The translations under genes and the position numbers were made by a program. Below are positions 42,150 to 52,975 of a DNA stretch of 64,000 nucleotides, in pieces. The stretch is from Agelaius tricolor. Lineage: Eukaryota; Chordata; Aves; Passeriformes; Icteridae. Numbering within the stretch: the stretch's first letter is position 1; each line of letters begins with the position of its first letter. The stretch is from NCBI GenBank assembly GCA_023055355.1, contig JALJCS010000007.1:468001-532000 (forward strand), written 5' to 3'. Below the pieces are notes generated by a model that saw only the letters and a list, made by a program, of their open reading frames with translations, was not told the origin of the DNA and ran no database searches.

Positions 42150-42275
42150 TGTCCCTGGATCCCTGGCAGTGCCCAAGGCCAGGCTGGACACTGGGGCTGG
42201 GAGCACCACGGACAGTGGGAGGTGTCCCTGCCATGGCACTGGGTGGGATTTAGGGTCACTCCCAACCCAAACCTT
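42150..42275 (+). mobile_element. CR1 tail fragment, sense
   Basis: 'ctggcagtgcccaaggccag', then 'gtgtccctgccatggcactg', then 'cactcccaacccaaaccttt'. Confidence 0.72.
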
Positions 42276-42394
42276 TCCCTGATAAGCAGGGACAGGGATC
42301 ACAGGGACGAGCTGACACCAGGAACTCGGATCTCTCTGCACCAGCACAGCCCCATCCCAAAGTCCTGCTGAGCCTCCTCTGAGCCCGGGAAAAG

Positions 42395-42590
42395 CAGGAG
42401 AGGAGCAGGAGCAGGGGCAGGGGCAGAACAGGGGCAGAACAGGGGCAGGAGCAGCTCCAGGAGTGGAGCAGGAGCAGGGGCAGCTCCAGGGGCAGGGGCA
42501 GGGACAGAGGCAGCCCCATCCTCATCCTCATCCCCATCCTCATCCTCATCCCCATCCCCATCCTCATCCCCATCCCCATCCCCATCCCCA
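42395..42590. repeat. GGGGCAG(AACA) repeat and (CATCCY)n array
   Basis: The first part is 'gggcagaacaggggcagaac'-like. From about 42518 a run of 'catcctcatcctcatcccca' follows. The strand switches abruptly from purine-rich to pyrimidine-rich. Confidence 0.88.
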
Positions 42591-42599
42591 GCCCCTCCA

Positions 42600-43015
42600 C
42601 CTGCAGCAGCCCCGGACGCGGCCGTTGGAAGCGCCAACCAACGCCGGTGATTAACGGGATTAATTCGGGATGCACGTGACTCATTAGTCATCAATTAGGG
42701 GGCTCATCCGCACACGGCTGATTAGGGACCATCAGTGCCTCAAATTAAGCACGAAAAAGATGTTTTAACGCAACAATATGGTTGTGCTTCAGAAGCAGTT
42801 AGAGCACAAATGGAGCGCATTGACGGCTCCTAACTGGCGATGAATGAGGGGAGAGTGGCCCAAATTTGTTTAGAGAGTTCCCCCTCCACTTTTGCCGCGG
42901 TTTTTAATGTGATCTAATGAATAAGCAGAGTCAGCTTTAATTGCCGACTCGATCTCCGATGAGAAAGCGCTTCCAAAAGCTCCTTTTCCTCCTCCCAAGC
43001 CGCTGGGAAAAGGGA
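42600..43015. promoter_or_regulatory. Candidate conserved enhancer with many ATTA/TAAT sites
   Basis: Non-repetitive sequence dense in homeodomain cores: 'gtgattaacgggattaattc', 'gactcattagtcatcaatta', 'ggctgattaggg' and 'ctaatgaataagc'. GGGATTAA resembles PITX/OTX sites, and an E-box CACGTG lies near 42675. It contrasts with the repeat-rich flanks. Conservation is not shown here, only suspected. Confidence 0.45.
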
Positions 43016-43270
43016 GATGATGTTTGACCGCAGGTGAGGCCGAGCCTTTCCCTTTCCTTCACTCCTGCTGCGATTCCCAAGTTCTCCATCCAAGCAGGAG
43101 CGGCATTTTGCACCCTTGTCCAAGGAAAAGGAGGGATTTTGGCTTTGGGGCGTTTGGAGGTGGGAGGGTGGCAGGAGGGGAGGTGAGGGGTGGGCACCTG
43201 CAGTGGGCTCGTGGCCAAGGGAGGAGATGGATGGGAAACCTCTGGGAGGAGGGGTTGGGATTGTGTGGAG

Positions 43271-43305
43271 GGACAGTGACAGTGACAGTGACAGTGACAG
43301 TGTCC
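43271..43305. repeat. (ACAGTG)n microsatellite
   Basis: Six copies of the hexamer. Confidence 0.92.
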
Positions 43306-43319
43306 TGTGCACAGATTCC

Positions 43320-43520
43320 AAATCCCTGGGCTGGCCCAGCCCTGCCAGCCCATGCGGTGCCAGCTGTGCCCCATGGGCACCTTGTCCCCAGCCCAGAGCA
43401 CTCAGTGCCACCTGCAGGGGACACCTGCAGGGCTGGGCACTGCAAAGCTCCCTGGGCAGCCCCTGCCAAGGCCTGAGCTCCCTTGCCATGGGCAAATTGC
43501 TGCTGCTGTCCAAGCTGAGG
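43320..43520 (-). mobile_element. CR1-derived segment, copy A3 partial, antisense
   Basis: 'ccctgggctggcccagccct' through 'caaattgctgctgctgtcca'. It matches the 3' 200 bp of copies A1, A4 and A5 almost exactly. Confidence 0.82.
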
Positions 43521-43794
43521 GCCAAGAGAGGGAGTTGTAGTGGCCCAGGAGAGCCCAGAGCTCCCCCACAGGAACCTTTGGGATTTGGGGCACCCCTCAG
43601 AGCCAGCTGGAGTCACAGGGGGATCCCAGCTCTGCTCTGCAGGTGCTGGGCAGGCCCTAAAGCCCAGCACAGCCAAGGGGGTGACAAATGGAAGAGATGA
43701 GGCTCCTGCCCAGCTTTAGCACCAGCCTTCAAATTATCCCTAATAACACTTTGGGGGATGGCTCATTATTTTCAGTGAAATCATAGAAACAGGG

Positions 43795-44145
43795 AAAGGT
43801 TTGGGTTGGAGGGACCTCAGAGCCCACCCAGTGCCACCCCTGCCATGGCAGGGACACCTCCCACTGCCCCCAGTGCCCAGCCTGGCCTTGGGCACTGCCA
43901 GGGATGCAGGGGCAGCCCCAGCTGCTCTGGGCACCCTGTGCCAGGGCCTGCCCACCCTGCCAGGGAACAATTCCTCATGGCCAAGATCCCAGCCAGCCCT
44001 GCCCTCTGGCACTGGCAGCCATTCCCTGGGTGCTGTCCCTGCAGGCCTTGTCCCCAGTCCCTCTGCAGCTCTCCTGGAGCCCCTGCAGGCCCTGCCAGGG
44101 GCTCTGAGCTCTCCCTGGATCCTTCTCCTCTCCAGGTGAACAATT
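43795..44145 (-). mobile_element. CR1 LINE 3' fragment, antisense
   Basis: 'ggtttgggttggagggacct' through 'gggaacaattcctcatggcc' to 'gggctctgagctctccctgg'. Near-identical to the 15.7, 19.7 and 54.5 kb copies. Confidence 0.84.
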
Positions 44146-44519
44146 CCAGCTGAAATGCTGGTGTGAGGCTTTTCCTGACTCCACAGGGAATGCAAAGCAG
44201 GGATGAGATGTCTCTGCCAGGATCCAGCAGCTCAGGGCTCCTGGTGTCTCCCTGGATCTGGGGTTGCTGATCCCTGCTCTGGGCCTGTTCTCCCCCTCAT
44301 TGGTGCCATGGCCCATCCCAGTGCCAGGGGTTGAGGGAATTTTGACCCAGCCAGGTCTGGGTGCTGCCCAGCACCAGGAGAGCTCAGCTGCTGCCCCTTC
44401 CCTCCACAGAAACCAGGCTGGGACATTTTCCTGGGGTTCTCCTGGCTGTTCCCTGAGCACACACTGCAGCTGCCACGAGGAGACTTTGCTGCATTCCCAA
44501 ATTAATGTCCCTGCTTAGA

Positions 44520-44940
44520 CCAGGACAGAAACTGGACTGCAGGCAAAATTCTAAAGTTCCATTTAATCAAAGCAGATACTTGTGCTCTGGCACTTAAAAT
44601 AAGTAAAAACCAGTCAATAATGACTTGTCTGGTGTTCATTAGGGCACAGAAACATTGGCACTGTGTTATTTTTCCATTGCTACCTCCGAGCCTTTCATAT
44701 GGAGGCTGGATTGATTATCCCTATCTGTCAGAAGCATCCAGCTCTGGCATGATTGACCTTCTACCATTAATTGCACAATTATCTTTCAACTCTGCAATGA
44801 AGTGCTGCTCATTCTTATGTTTTGAATTTTAAAAATCCTACTGTTGAACTCCTGTGCACAGACCTTTAGCTGCAGTGAATAAAAATCCCTGTTTCCCTTC
44901 TTCCTCACACTAATAAACACCCCTGGGCTGTGTTGTCTTG
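44520..44940. promoter_or_regulatory. AT-rich unique block, possible conserved noncoding DNA
   Basis: Repeat-free, with 'ttgattatccctatctgtca', 'ctaccattaattgcacaatt' and AATAAA-like words. No coding sequence. The bases between 44145 and 44520 show nothing that I can name. Confidence 0.35.
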
Positions 44941-45189
44941 CTATTTTTAGTGGGAACAGGGCTCCAGACTGGTTTAGCAGCACAGAAACATCCCAGGTAC
45001 AGGTGCTGCTGCCTGGGGGTCTTGGAGAGCTACAAACCAGAAGGTAAATTCACATCAAGAGGCTTTGAATGCTTTAAATGCAAAGGTGAAAAGCTCAACA
45101 GCACTGGCATGGAGAATTGTTCCAAAACGTTGTGGTGACCAAGGCTGGAATTGTCCCCTGTGCTGGGACCCCTCAAGGGCTGTGCCCAG

Positions 45190-45675
45190 TTCTGATCCTG
45201 CAGGAGAGCCCTGGAGGGGCTGGAGCGTGTCCAGGGCAGGGAACGGAGCTGGGCAGGGGCTGGAGAATCCCTGAGGGAGCTGGGCAGGGGCTGCAGAATC
45301 CCTGAGGGAGCTGGGCAGGGGCTGGGGCTGGAGCAAAGGAGGCTCAGGGGCCCTTGTGGCTCTGCACAAGTCCCTGCCAGGAGGGCACAGCCGGGGGGGT
45401 CGGGCTCTGCTCCCAGGGCACAGGGACAGGAGCAGAGGGAACGGCCTCAGGCTGGGCCAGGGCAGGCTCAGCTTGGCCAGCAGCAGCAATTTGCCCATGG
45501 CAAGGGAGCTCAGGCCTTGGCAGGGGCTGCCCAGGGAGCTTTGCAGTGCCCAGCCCTGCAGGTGTCCCCTGCAGGTGGCACTGAGTGCTCTGGGCTGGGG
45601 ACAAGGTGCCCATGGGGCACAGCTGGCACTGCATGGGCTGGCAGGGCTGGGCCAGCCCCGGGGATTTGGGGATTC
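45190..45675 (+). mobile_element. CR1-derived segment, copy A4, sense
   Basis: 'ctggaggggctggagcgtgt' to 'ccagccccggggatttgggg', with two 31-bp units where A1 has about five. Otherwise almost identical to A1. Confidence 0.85.
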
Positions 45676-45904
45676 TGTTCCCCTATGCTGGGATTACAGG
45701 GGAGCAGGGACAGCTTTTCCAGCAGCCCTGGGAACCTGTGAAATCCTGGAGGGGTTGGTACCAAACATCTCCCCAGCCACCCCAGTGGGGGCTCTGCTCT
45801 GCTCCCACCAGGCCTGACCTGGTCTGGGCTGTCAGGGCCCCGAGCAGGACCTGCACCTTGGAAGGGATTTATTGGGGTGGGTGTGAATTCCCTCCTCAGA
45901 AACA

Positions 45905-46085
45905 GAGCCCGTTCCCTCTGCTCCTGTCCCTGTGCCCTGGGAGCAGAGCCCGACCCCCCCGGCTGTGCCCTCCTGGCAGGGACTTGTGCAGAGCCACAAG
46001 GGCCCCTGAGCCTCCTTTGCTCCAGCCCCAGCCCCTGCCCAGCTCCCTCAGGGATTCTCCAGCCCCTGCCCAGCTCCCTTTGGGC
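45905..46085 (-). mobile_element. CR1-derived segment fragment, antisense
   Basis: 'gttccctctgctcctgtccc' through 'ctcctttgctccagccccag' to 'ctgcccagctccctttgggc': the reverse complement of part of A4, 230 bp away. Confidence 0.8.
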
Positions 46086-46139
46086 TCTGATCAGGAACAG
46101 CCCAGGCACTGCTCTCTCCACACATGGAGATCTCCAAGC

Positions 46140-46335
46140 TTTGATGGAATGAGGAGGCCTGGTGGGAATTTCCATGGAATGAGGAGCTGGGGTGGGAATT
46201 CCCATGGAATGAAGAGCCCTCATGGGAATTTGGATGGGAATGAGGAGCCCTGGTAGGAATTTGGATGGGAATGAGGAGCCCTGGTGGGAATTTGGATGGG
46301 AATGAGGAGTCCTGGTGGGAATTTGGATGGAATGA
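46140..46335. repeat. Tandem repeat, about 28-33 bp
   Basis: Six units of 'atggaatgaggagccctggt' plus 'gggaatttgg', with small changes. Confidence 0.88.
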
Positions 46336-46619
46336 GCTGTGCTGGAGAAGCTGAGCTCGAGGCCCAGCCTTGTCTCTGCCCTGGTGTGGGGAAGGGGCTT
46401 TTCCCCCTCTGTCCTGGGAGCCCAGCCCAGCTCAGGTGGGGCTGGAGCTCAGAAGTTATTTCAGACACGTCCTGGGATTATCCTTGTTTGTTACTTCCAA
46501 ACCATATTCAGCTGCTATTTTGGGGCTTTGTGCAATGATGGTCATTATGTGATATTGCAGCCAGCTATTATTCCTGCTCTGGCTTTAATAAATGCCTGGC
46601 AGATTTAATAAAACTGATC

Positions 46620-46925
46620 CAGATTTAAAGTGTCCCTCCGGTGATAAATCACCTGGTGAAAATTTCCCAGCCCGCTCCTGCTCTGGGATTTCTGCTCAGT
46701 TCAATTCATGAAGTGAAGCAAGTCACCCTGCCTTGTGAAAATCAAGCTGTTTCCACCGAGTTTGTGCTTAGCTGCTGAACAAAGGAGCTCCTAAATCGAA
46801 ATAATTGCAGCTAATGATTAATGCAATTAAAAACCTAAAAAAATATTGCACACAGTTTTGACCAGCAGGTATTAAAAATGATGGAAGTGAATGCTGCAAA
46901 TCCCCGGGCTTTGGGAATTAGCTCA
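46620..46925. promoter_or_regulatory. AT-rich unique block, possible enhancer
   Basis: 'gtgataaatcacctggtgaa', 'aattgcagctaatgattaat' and 'gcaattaaaaacc' give many homeodomain-type cores in repeat-free sequence. Confidence 0.4.
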
Positions 46926-47149
46926 AGCGGGGTGTTTTAGGGGAGCAGCAGCTCTGCCAAGGGGGTTCTGCCAAGCCTCTCTGCCAGCGGAGGTGATTCC
47001 TTCCCCTGCCCCTTCTCCTTGGGAAGGAACCAGCCTAAACCAAGGGTTTTGGTGCTTTTCCCCCTTCAGCAAACATCTCCGAGCCGCTTTGTCCTCGCAA
47101 ATGTGTCCCATTAAGGGAGCCCCTGACCATAATTCCCTAAATCCCGCGG

Positions 47150-47770
47150 CACAGGCAGTAACTGTTTGTGTGCCAGGCCGTCCCCGCCGCCGCTGCCCCT
47201 TTGTCCCCGTCCCCCGGCCGGGCCCGGCCGCCGCTGTATAATGACCAGACTGTTTCATTAGGAGCACAATCCCTCGGCGGAGCCAGCCCAAACAACTTGT
47301 GGGAGCGTTTGTGAGCGGAATGCCACCGGGGGGCCGGGGCGCACAATGGGCAGCGCCACCCGCGCCACCAGCGCCCGGCCGGCCGCGCATGCAGAGCGCG
47401 GATTAGGGGGTCCCACCCGGGGTCAAGTGTCTCGAGGGGAGCCGATAAACACCCCAAACCTGACAACAGCTTCTCCTTTCTTCCTGCCCCGCTCCTCGAG
47501 TGCCCGAGCAAATCTCCTGAATGGCCCGGGCGCTTTGCTCGGGGCTCTTTTCTCCTTTTCTCGCCGAGGACACTTCTCTCTGTCCGCATTGCCGGGCGCC
47601 GCTTCAGGCGCTCTCCGGAATAAATTTGCTCCGAGTCCCGCACAAAAAAAACACCCCCTGGCCTCCCCCCCGCCTCCTTCCTGCGGCCTTTGTCTCAAGG
47701 TGTGTGAACAAGGGGGGAAAATCTGGGCTGAGAAAAGCGAGACCGAGTCCCCCCGCGGATTAAGTCGAGC
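47150..47770. promoter_or_regulatory. CpG island with regulatory motifs, no gene found
   Basis: High CpG over about 600 bp. Visible are a SOX-type ACAATGG at about 47343, an NRF1-type GCGCATGC at about 47384 and TCAAGTG (NKX2-type) at about 47423. 'gccgctgtataatgaccaga' could act as a TATA-like element. Open frames through it are arginine/proline-rich and match nothing that I know. It could be a promoter of a noncoding RNA or a developmental enhancer. Confidence 0.45.
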
Positions 47771-48309
47771 ACTTTGAAATTTGGCTGAATGACTGACTTT
47801 TCATCTTTAAAAAAGAGGTGGTTTGGGAGGAAAAAAAAAAAAAAGAAAAAAAAGTCGTTGGGTTTTTTTTCCCCTTGGTTCTACTTCCAAATAAATATAA
47901 TAAATATATTATTTTCCCCAGCAGTGCCCGTTGCTGGGCTGGGAGGCTGCTGCAGGAGTCTCTGAGGGAGGGATTTGCTGACAGAAAGCACCTGGAGCAC
48001 CTTCAGCTGCTGTGCTCGGCTGGTGATCCCAGCTCCCACCGGGGACCGATGGAAGGCAAGAAAGGGACCCAAAGGATCAGAAAGCAGAGCCAGTGTGTGT
48101 CACAGGAAGGGCTCTGCAGCCAGGGGCTGGGGCGCTGGGACAGCAGGAGCTCTGCAGCTCTCCTGCTCTGGTGGCACTGGGCAGCTGGAATAGTGCTGGA
48201 ATATTGCTGGAATATTGAGGAGCTGGAATATTGCTGGAATGAGATGGTCCGGATGCCCCTTCCAATCCTGGCTGTTCCGTGGCTCCATGGTCACTCAGCT
48301 GGGGTGAGA

Positions 48310-48575
48310 GGGCTGGGGACAGCAGAGGGGACAGCAGAGGGGGCAGCAGAGGGGACAGCAGAGGTGGCAGCAGAGGGGACAGCAGAGGGGACAGCAGAGG
48401 GGACAGCAGAGGTGGCAGCAGAGGGGGCAGCAGAGGGGGCAGCTGAGGGGACAGCAGAGGTGGCAGCTGAGGGGACAGCAGAGGGGGCAGCAGAGGGGGC
48501 AGCAGAGGGGACAGCAGAGGTGGCAGCAGAGGGGACAGCAGAGGTGGCAGCTGAGGGGACAGCAGAGGGGACAGC
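48310..48575. repeat. 12-bp minisatellite GAGGGGACAGCA
   Basis: About 22 copies, with 'gagggggcagca', 'gaggtggcagca' and 'gaggggacagct' variants. Twelve is a multiple of three, so open frames on both strands are simple peptide repeats (for example GTAE). Confidence 0.95.
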
Positions 48576-49084
48576 GCCTCCTCCCTGCACTGCTGCTCCT
48601 CCCAGCCCTTTGCCCTCCCGGAGGGCCAGGCATGGATGGTCCCAGGCTCGGGGTGACCCCAGGCTCTGGGATAAGCCAGGGTCACTCCCAGTTTCAGGTG
48701 ACAGTCCCCCTGTGGGGCAGGTGCAGAAGGCACAAAGGCTGTGGGGAAAGCCCTGGATGGGAAGCACAGGTCCCAGAGGACCCACGTGCATCCCAGCTCC
48801 TTGTTCTCCTTCCAGGGCTTGTCCTGAAGCCCTGAGGGGTTTTTGTCTTCATCCTCCTCGTTCCCATGGCTGGCAGCTTTGCCTGGGTCCCTCCTGCAGG
48901 TGCTGCTGCCTGCAGGGACCCAGAGGTGGGAATGGAGCTGGGACCCCCAAAGCTCCTGCACTGCTCAGCCAAAGCACCCTGAGAGTGACCTGACCTGGGT
49001 TTGTCTCTGCTTGCAGACCACAAAAGAGACACAGACACCTCCCAAAGGGGGCAGAGACTGGCACAGCAAACTGTCCCTGCATGA
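48576..49084. other. Intergenic, no feature recognised
   Basis: Unique GC-rich sequence between the 12-bp array and a CR1 fragment. Confidence 0.5.
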
Positions 49085-49195
49085 GGGGAGGTGGCACTGA
49101 GTGCTCTGGGCTGGGGACAAGGTGCCCATGGGGCACAGCTGGCACTGCATGGGCTGGCAGGGCTGGGCCAGCCCCAGGGATTTGGGGATTCTGGG
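49085..49195 (+). mobile_element. CR1-derived segment, 3' piece, sense
   Basis: 'aggtggcactgagtgctctg' through 'ggacaaggtgcccatggggc' to 'ccccagggatttggggattc'. It matches the end of A1 and A4. Confidence 0.82.
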
Positions 49196-49419
49196 AATGT
49201 GCTCTGGAATTGCTGCCCCACGTGCACTGGGGGTGCTGCTGTGCCACACCTGGGGGTGCTGGGGGTGCTGTAGGGGCTGTGGGTGCTGGAGCTGCCCCTG
49301 CACTTCCCCCTGTGCCTCCTGCAGCTCCTGCAGGGCTCCCCTGCCCCAGGATCTCAGCCTTGGTCCCTGGAAGCGTTTCCAGCTCCCTGTGTGAGGTTCT
49401 CCTGCTCAGCAGCTTCCTT

Positions 49420-49590
49420 CAAAGATTGTGGGATTCCAGACTGGTTTGGGCTGGGAGGGACCCCAGAGCCCACCCAGTGCCACCCCTGCCATGGCAGGGA
49501 CACCTCCCACTGTCCCAGGCTGCTCCAGCCCCAGTGCCCAGCCTGGCCTTGGGCACTGCCAGGGATGCAGGGCAGCCCCAGGGTGCCCAG
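49420..49590 (-). mobile_element. CR1 tail fragment, antisense
   Basis: 'ccagactggtttgggctggg' through 'cacccctgccatggcaggga' to 'actgccagggatgcagggca'. Confidence 0.78.
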
Positions 49591-49984
49591 AGCAGCTCTG
49601 TGCTGGGCTGTCCTTCCAACACAAACCATTCCATGGCTCCACTCCCTCCTCTGGATTCACCCCCTGCCTCTCTCAGAGGTTTGGGGTGCCCCTGGGGCTG
49701 CAGATGGGAGCAGGGTGCCCGGGAAGTCTGGCACTGCTGCTGTGAGGATCCATTCACAATCAGAATTAGGGACAAGGCTGGGACTTGCTCTTTTCAGTGT
49801 GCCCAGGGACAAAGGGAAGTGGGACCCCCAGTGAGCAGGGGCTGCCCAGGGCCTGGTGCATAACCCACAGCTTTATCAGAAGTTTCCAGAGTGAGATGCA
49901 GCTTCCACTCCTCGTTATTGAATTAATTGTTTTCCCAAGGAGGGGATTAGGAGCAGGTTGGTCTCACCCTGACTCCTCAAAGTG

Positions 49985-50375
49985 TAAATCCTGTGAGGAG
50001 CAGCTGAGGGAGCTGGGCAGGGGCTGAGGCTGGAGCAAAGGAGGCTCAGGGGCCCTTGTGGCTCTGCACAAGTCCCTGCCAGGAGGGCACAGCCGGGGGG
50101 GTCGGGCTCTGCTCCCAGGGCACAGGGACAGGAGCAGAGGGAACGGCCTCAGGCTGGGCCAGGGCAGGCTCAGCTTGGACAGCAGCAGCAATTTGCCCAT
50201 GGCAAGGGAGCTCAGGCCTTGGCAGGGGCTGCCCAGGGAGCTTTGCAGTGCCCAGCCCTGCAGGTGTCCCCTGCAGGTGGCACTGAGTGCTCTGGGCTGG
50301 GGACAAGGTGCCCATGGGGCACAGCTGGCACCGCATGGGCTGGCAGGGCTGGGCCAGCCCCGGGGATTTGGGGGT
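49985..50375 (+). mobile_element. CR1-derived segment, copy A5, sense
   Basis: 'gctgaggctggagcaaagga' to 'ccagccccggggatttgggg', without extra 31-bp units. Confidence 0.85.
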
Positions 50376-50584
50376 TCCTGTTTTGGTGCAGGACAAGCAG
50401 GGGTGACCTCTGGAGCCACCAAACCCCTGGGGGAGCACAGCAGGGCCCTGAGCCCAGCAGGAGCTGCCCTGGCTCCAGAGCTGCTCCCAGCAGGGCCAGG
50501 GGAGGGCTCCTGGGCCAGGGCAGCTCCGTGGCTCTGGGTGGCCTCACCTTTCCCTCTGCAGCCCAGCAGAGCCATTAGAAGAGC

Positions 50585-51180
50585 TCAGCCTTTGATGGGA
50601 GTGTGAGCTGCACACAGGTCAGAGCTCATAATGAGATAAACTTTCACTTGAAACTAATTCTTGAGCTTATTATGCTGTAATAGCTTCGGGGAAATCACTT
50701 TCCACGGACATATTGCAGTCTCTGAGGTGCAGCTAAGCCAAAGAGGTGATTTTCCTCTTTATTTCCAAATGCAGCAGCTTTAAAGGACGCTTTCATGGAT
50801 TAGGAAAACATGTTTTGGGTAAATCGCGCTACCCATGCCGAGGCTGCAGGCAATTAAATCCTGCCATTGAGATTACCAATTATTAGATTATATATGGATT
50901 TTTTAAAGCTGCAAGCTCGTGTGGCAAGGGGCTGCACGAAGAAAACGGCGGAATGTGCAAAGAATTGTTAAATAACTGATAAATAGGCTTAAGTTCTTTA
51001 AACTGGCAGCACCAGTAGCTTAAGCAGTATGGTTTGGATCATCTAAATTTCCAAATACCTGGAGTATATTTGTAAACATGGCAATCTAACATTTCGCCGA
51101 GCAGCACATTCACATCCCAATTAGCATAAATGAGGATTTAACAGCTGATTGCACAGTGTGAATGATAGGGACTAATTGTC
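50585..51180. promoter_or_regulatory. Unique AT-rich block, candidate conserved enhancer
   Basis: About 600 bp with no repeats amid repeat-dense DNA. Holds 'gagcttattatgctgtaata', 'gattaccaattattagatta', 'cccaattagcataaatgagg' and other TAAT/ATTA words. No coding potential seen. Confidence 0.45.
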
Positions 51181-51324
51181 AGAGCGGGAGGGGCGGGAGA
51201 TGATGGTCCCGAAGGGAAGGGCTGGGACAGTCGGGCAGGGTTTGGGACCGGGAAGGGTTTGGGATGGCTGTGTGCCTCCCAAAACCAGGGAGGGGATGCG
51301 GGAGAGAGCCTGGGGTCCTCCATC

Positions 51325-51882
51325 CCCTGCGTGTCCCCTGTGCATCCCCTCCTGCATCCCCTCCTGCATCCCCCCTGCATCCTTCCTGCATCCCCCGTGC
51401 ATCCCCCCTGCATCCCCTGTGCATTCCCTCCTGCATCCCCCCTGCATCCCCTGCATCCCCAGCATCCCCTCCTGCATCCCCTGCACATCCCCCCCCCTGC
51501 ATCCCCTGTGCATCCCCTGTGCATCCCCTGTGCATCCCCTCCTGCATCCCCCCTGCATCCCCAGCATCCCCTCCTGCATCCCCTGTGCATCCCCTCCTGC
51601 ATCCCCCCTGCATCCCCTCCTGCATCCCCTCCTGCATCCCCTCCTGCATCCCCCCTGCATCCCCAGCATCCCCTCCTGCATCCCCTGTGCATCCCCTCCT
51701 GCATCCCCCCTGCACATCCCCCCCGCATCCCCTCCTGCATCCCTTGTGCATCCCCTGTGCATCCCCCCTGCATCCCCCCTGCATCCCCTCCTGCATCCCC
51801 TCCTGCATCCCCCCTGCATCCCCCCCTGCATCCCCTGTGCATCCCCTCCTGCATCCCCCCCTACATCCCCTCCTGGATCCCC
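51325..51882. repeat. 11/12-bp CATCCCCTCCTG minisatellite
   Basis: About 47 units of 'catcccctcctg', 'catcccccctg' and 'catcccctgtg'. A remnant resumes after the LTR at 52278-52312, showing that the LTR landed inside the array. Confidence 0.94.
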
Positions 51883-52277
51883 TGAAGTATTTTCGGGGTC
51901 CCCCGTGGCAGGAAGGAAATGATGAATCTGATCCATGTTCTCAGAAGGCCAATTTATTGTTTTATGATCTGTATTAAATTATAGAATACTTTACTAAACT
52001 ATGCTAAAGAATAGAGAAAGGATACAGGCAGAAGGCTGAACACGATACTCACTGAAAACTCGTGACTCCTTCCAGAGTCTGACACAGCCTGACTGTGATT
52101 GGTTATAAAGTCAAAACAATTCACACGTTGGATAAACAATCTCCAGCCACATTCCAAAGCAGCAAACACAGGAGAAGCAAATGGGATAATTATTGTTTTC
52201 CTTTCTCTCTGAGGCTTCTCAGCTTCCCAGGAGAAGGATCCTGGTGAAGGGATTTTTCAGCAAATGTGATGGGGACA
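51883..52277 (+). mobile_element. Solo LTR of an endogenous retrovirus, copy 1
   Basis: 395 bp from TGAAGTATTTTCGGGGTCCC to AAATGTGATGGGGACA, with TG...CA ends. A related LTR lies in reverse at 56148-56568. No viral coding sequence adjoins it. Similar LTRs are known from songbird genomes. I do not assign a family name. Confidence 0.8.
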
Positions 52278-52312
52278 CCCTCGGCATCCCCTGTGCATCC
52301 CCTCCTGCTGCA

Positions 52313-52975
52313 GGATTGCTTGGGCTGCACTCAGCGTTAGTCCTGGCTCAGTTTGGGCTGCGCTCAGTGTTAGTCCAGGCTCAGTTCAGGCCACGGTCAG
52401 CGTTAGTCTGGGCTCAGTTTGGGCTGCACTCAGCGTTAGTTCGGGTTAGTTCTGATTGTGCTCAGTGTTAGTCTGGGCTCAGTTCAGGCTGCGCTCAGCA
52501 TTAGTCCGGGCTCAGTTCAGGCCATGCTCAGTGTTAGTCCAGGCTCAGTTCAGGCCATGCTCAGTGTTAGTCCAGGCTCAGTTTGGGCTGCGCTCAGCGT
52601 TAGTCTGGGCTCAGTTTGGGCTGCACTCAGCGTTAGTTCGGGTTAGTTCTGATTGTGCTCAGTGTTAGTCTGGGCTCAGTTCAGGCTGCGCTCAGCATTA
52701 GTCCGGGCTCAGTTCAGGCCATGCTCAGTGTTAGTCCAGGCTCAGTTCAGGCCATGCTCAGTGTTAGTCCAGGCTCAGTTCAGGCTGCGCTCAGTGTTAG
52801 TCCTGGCTCAGTTCAGGCTGCGCTCAGCGTTAGTCCTGGCTCAGTTCAGGCTGCACTCAGCGTTAGTCCAGGCTCAGTTCAGGCTGAGCTCAGCGTTAGT
52901 CCGGGCTCAGTTTGGGCTGCACTCAGCGTTAGTCTGGGCTCAGTTTGTGCCGCGCTCCGGGGCTCAGGGGGTGGC
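52313..52975. repeat. 33-bp minisatellite with higher-order unit of about 197 bp
   Basis: Units such as 'gctcagtgttagtccaggct' plus 'cagttcaggccat'. A block of six units at about 52430-52625 recurs almost unchanged about 197 bp later (52628-52820). Confidence 0.93.

Noticed and set aside
47346..47777. Open frame in the 47-kb CpG island as a protein exon
   Set aside because: Arginine/proline/alanine-rich composition typical of CpG DNA, no splice partners and no known domain.
38456..50286. The same 76-codon frame at 38.5, 39.7 (reverse), 45.4 and 50.1 kb as a gene family
   Set aside because: All copies lie inside CR1-derived segments. The frame is open by composition and lacks any protein-family signature.
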